A stretch of DNA of 64,000 nucleotides from Pelecanus crispus. Taxonomy: Eukaryota; Chordata; Aves; Pelecaniformes; Pelecanidae. Below the pieces are notes generated by a model. It was not told the origin of the DNA. It made no database searches and worked only from the letters and a program-made list of their open reading frames with translations. The stretch spans positions 4,970,001 through 5,034,000 of the forward strand of contig NC_134643.1 in assembly GCF_030463565.1 (NCBI RefSeq), written 5' to 3'. Position 1 is the stretch's first letter. Each line of letters opens with the position of its first letter. This document shows, piece after piece, positions 61,443-64,000 of this stretch. The position numbers and the translations under genes were made by a program.

Positions 61443-64000
61443 CTGCAGGAAGAGGTAGAGAAGAGGAACACGCGGTGTGTCAGCACCATCCACCAAGGAG
61501 GGGTTGATACATTTGAAAATCCATTTTAAATGTGTCCACATGGGTTTTGTCACTTAGCTGATTACCAGATTGACTTCCAGGTCCAACTGGGTGCTCCTGG
61601 TCCTATGTTCTTTTCATGCCAACCCAATCACAGAAAGAGAGGGGACAGCCTCGCTCCTAGAGGACAGATCTGCAGGACCAAGCCCATCACATCTAAAGCA
61701 CAACGTGCATCCATCTCATCAGCAGCACCTAACTTGAACTTAGTCAACAAGGAGATTGCGCTCACCAAAATGAGGACCTGCCTGAGAAATGGCTACTTGA
61801 AAATGTGCCCTGGGAAAAGCCTCTTCACCTGTGACAGCCACCACCATCTGAGAGCAACCAGAGGTCCAGAGGTGTCAGGACTCAACTTGAGGTCCCCCGG
61901 CATAATGCACAGCATCGGTGCAAACAGCTCAGGATGGCCCTCATTTACCCTCATGGATGTTTGGCTTCTGCGGGGCACCAAAATAAGGACCTGGGCTGGT
62001 TTCCATGTACTGCTAGATGGAAAGGTCTTTTCTCCAGCCAGGAGACTAAAGGTGGACTAAGGCACAGACAATGAACTCGGACCCAAAATGTGGGCAACAA
62101 GAGAACACATTGGTGGGAAAACATGCAACTGTGTTCAAGTACATGCCCACCGCAACACTTTCACCCGGGATCAAACCTGGCTGCACCCAGAGGGTTGCAC
62201 ACAGCGGCTTTGGGGATGGCAGCAGGATGCAGTCCCAAAACTCAGAACCAACCCACGTTCAACTCCCTGATTTGCCACCAGTTTAGTGTTTAACATCTAT
62301 CAAATTACTTCATCTCTCATGACCCCTGTCTAATAGGTGTACAAGTTGGCAGCCTAATTCCAGAGTAATGATCATATTTTGCGTTCATTTAATAAAAATA
62401 TCCTACAGTATTTCTAAACCATCTGTGCATTAGCCAATACAAGCATAAAAAGAGATGATGTTATATTTAACACACACATACAGACGACTCCAAAATACAT
62501 GCAGAAAGCTTGCTATCTAGTAAGTGGTTAGCAATGTCATTCCCATCTACATTCATTGCTACATGTTGTATTCTTGTTCTAAAATGATTTTCTATTGATC
62601 CGAAGTTGTATGTCATTGTGCTTTTCTTTTCCCAAGAACTGTCTTCACTTGTAGACTTAACAACTTCTATTTTGGGATCTTACATTCCTGCTGCCATTAG
62701 AGATAAGGATTTTTATAAGCTCCAACCATGGCTAAATGAATTACTGTTTTCATCTTACCAATCTGCAATGTTATGAAGCCTTTTACGTGAGAACTGAAAA
62801 GCAGTCAAAAAAAACCCCATAATGGATTTAGTCTCACAGCAGGAGAAGTATACGCCGATGGGGAAACTGAGGAAGATTTACCAGTAACAGCCCAAAGCCC
62901 AATGAACTAATGGCTGAAGAAAGAGCAGACTTCAAGGGTTTGGGTGTCCTGCAGTGTAGCATAACCATCAGCCATACTTGCGATTGCTGGCAGTTGCTTC
63001 CATATCACTAAAGCTCCAGAGAGACAGGAGATGCATTTCTAGCAGCTTTACACAGAGAACGTTTCATTGAATAAAAGTCCAAACCAGGGAAGAGAATCTG
63101 GCTCCTTGTACATAGAGGTTGCACAGTACCAGGGATGCATCGGACAGACAGGTTATCAAAATTGCTGTCTTTCATACTGAAAAGGCTTCAGCTGGGAAAA
63201 GATGATGGCTGCAAAAATCAGACCTCACCAGCACTGAACTTCAAATCTCCAAAGGCAAAAAGCATCTGGATGGGAGGGCTGCCTCCTTCTGCATGAGGAT
63301 CCACACCCAGTCTCTCTTAATCCTTAGGGTGAGGTTGTAAAGAAAAGGCAACTTTGCAAAATGTACATCTGGAAGCAAGCTTACACTGCAGCATCTTCCC
63401 ATCAAAAGTTCCACGATTCAATTCATGCTTGTATCCAGCATTCAATACAGCCAAGATCCGCCAAAGTATTTAATTATGTTTATCTTCAAACATGCAAGTA
63501 GTTTCATCAAATTTTAAGTGATTTGTTGACTGAGACCAAAATACATTGAGACCAAAGCATATTGCTTCTCATTTTTATTTGACTCATTTTCCGTGGTTGT
63601 TCTCCTTCTATTTGTTTTGACCTTTTTCAAAGGGAAAAAATAATCGGGGGGGGGGAGCTAATAACATTTAAAGCTGTTTTACTTCAAAAGCATATCACCT
63701 TTTCTCCACATGCTATGTACCTTAGGATCAAGTCTCCCTTCTTATTCAGCATAGCATGTAAATATCTTCCCCATTAAATTATTAGCAAGAGTGAACTCGC
63801 AGGGGGAATTCATGGGATCTCAGGTATGTCTCCCTTTTGAGGGTCAAAATCCTCTTTGAAGCAGGAATGTACATTTATTTGGAGAAGGGCTGCAGAAGTA
63901 AAAAGCTTGTCTGTGTTAAATGTCATTTTTGAGATGGAAAAGCTTTCATGGAGAAAAAGCCTTTGCATTGTACCTCTCTGGCAAATGGTCAAGGTCTGGA
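61443..64000 (-). other. SFMBT2: Part of the SFMBT2 intron upstream of exon a
   Basis: This continues beyond the window. The 3' splice region has a long pyrimidine tract before CTGCAG. No exon for MBT repeats 1-2 was found. A 176-codon plus frame at 61530-62060 is antisense to the gene, has no recognisable domain and looks like chance. Confidence 0.7.
63646..63656. repeat. Poly-G tract
   Basis: An uninterrupted run of about ten G follows AATC. It is low complexity in the intron upstream of exon a. Confidence 0.75.

Noticed and set aside
61530..62060. 176-codon plus-strand open frame
   Set aside because: It is antisense within the SFMBT2 intron, with no similarity to known families and mixed low-complexity composition. 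It is most likely chance.
1..64000. tRNA, rRNA, CRISPR array, bacterial operon or phage-like system
   Set aside because: No cloverleaf with tRNA boxes, no rRNA segment, no spaced direct repeats and no prokaryotic gene organisation were seen.

Overview
The window is vertebrate nuclear DNA, almost certainly from a bird. The evidence is several CR1 LINE 3' ends with the avian tail of ATTCTATG-type repeats, an avian-type endogenous retroviral LTR, and a well conserved SFMBT2 gene with GT-AG introns. There are no bacterial-type genes or operons. Species cannot be fixed from the sequence alone.

One gene explains the coding content. SFMBT2 (Scm-like with four MBT domains 2, a Polycomb-group chromatin protein) lies on the minus strand. 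Fourteen coding exons run from 61442 down to the stop codon at 19154-19156. They join in frame across all 13 introns (1806 nt, 601 residues plus stop). The fragment starts inside MBT repeat 3 and continues through MBT repeat 4, a SLED-type domain, a basic nuclear-localisation stretch, an acidic and Arg/Pro-rich linker, and a C-terminal SAM domain. The start codon, MBT repeats 1-2 and the promoter must lie beyond position 64000.

Below the stop codon a long 3' UTR is inferred (about 7.4 kb, to about 11720). It ends at three clustered AATAAA signals followed by a G/T-rich element. From 1 to about 11700 there is no recognisable gene, only a CR1 copy, low-complexity tracts and short chance ORFs.

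Introns and flanks carry CR1 fragments at 7247, 12536, 19889, 29770, 42165 and 56950, and a solo LTR at 49648-50240 with a trinucleotide microsatellite inside it. A striking near-perfect inverted repeat of about 62-nt arms lies at 23213-23346. Nothing in the window looks like an undescribed multi-gene system. The items most worth checking are the long intronic hairpin, the LTR inside the gene in sense orientation, the CpG-dense exon at 21662-21910, and the 3' UTR end.
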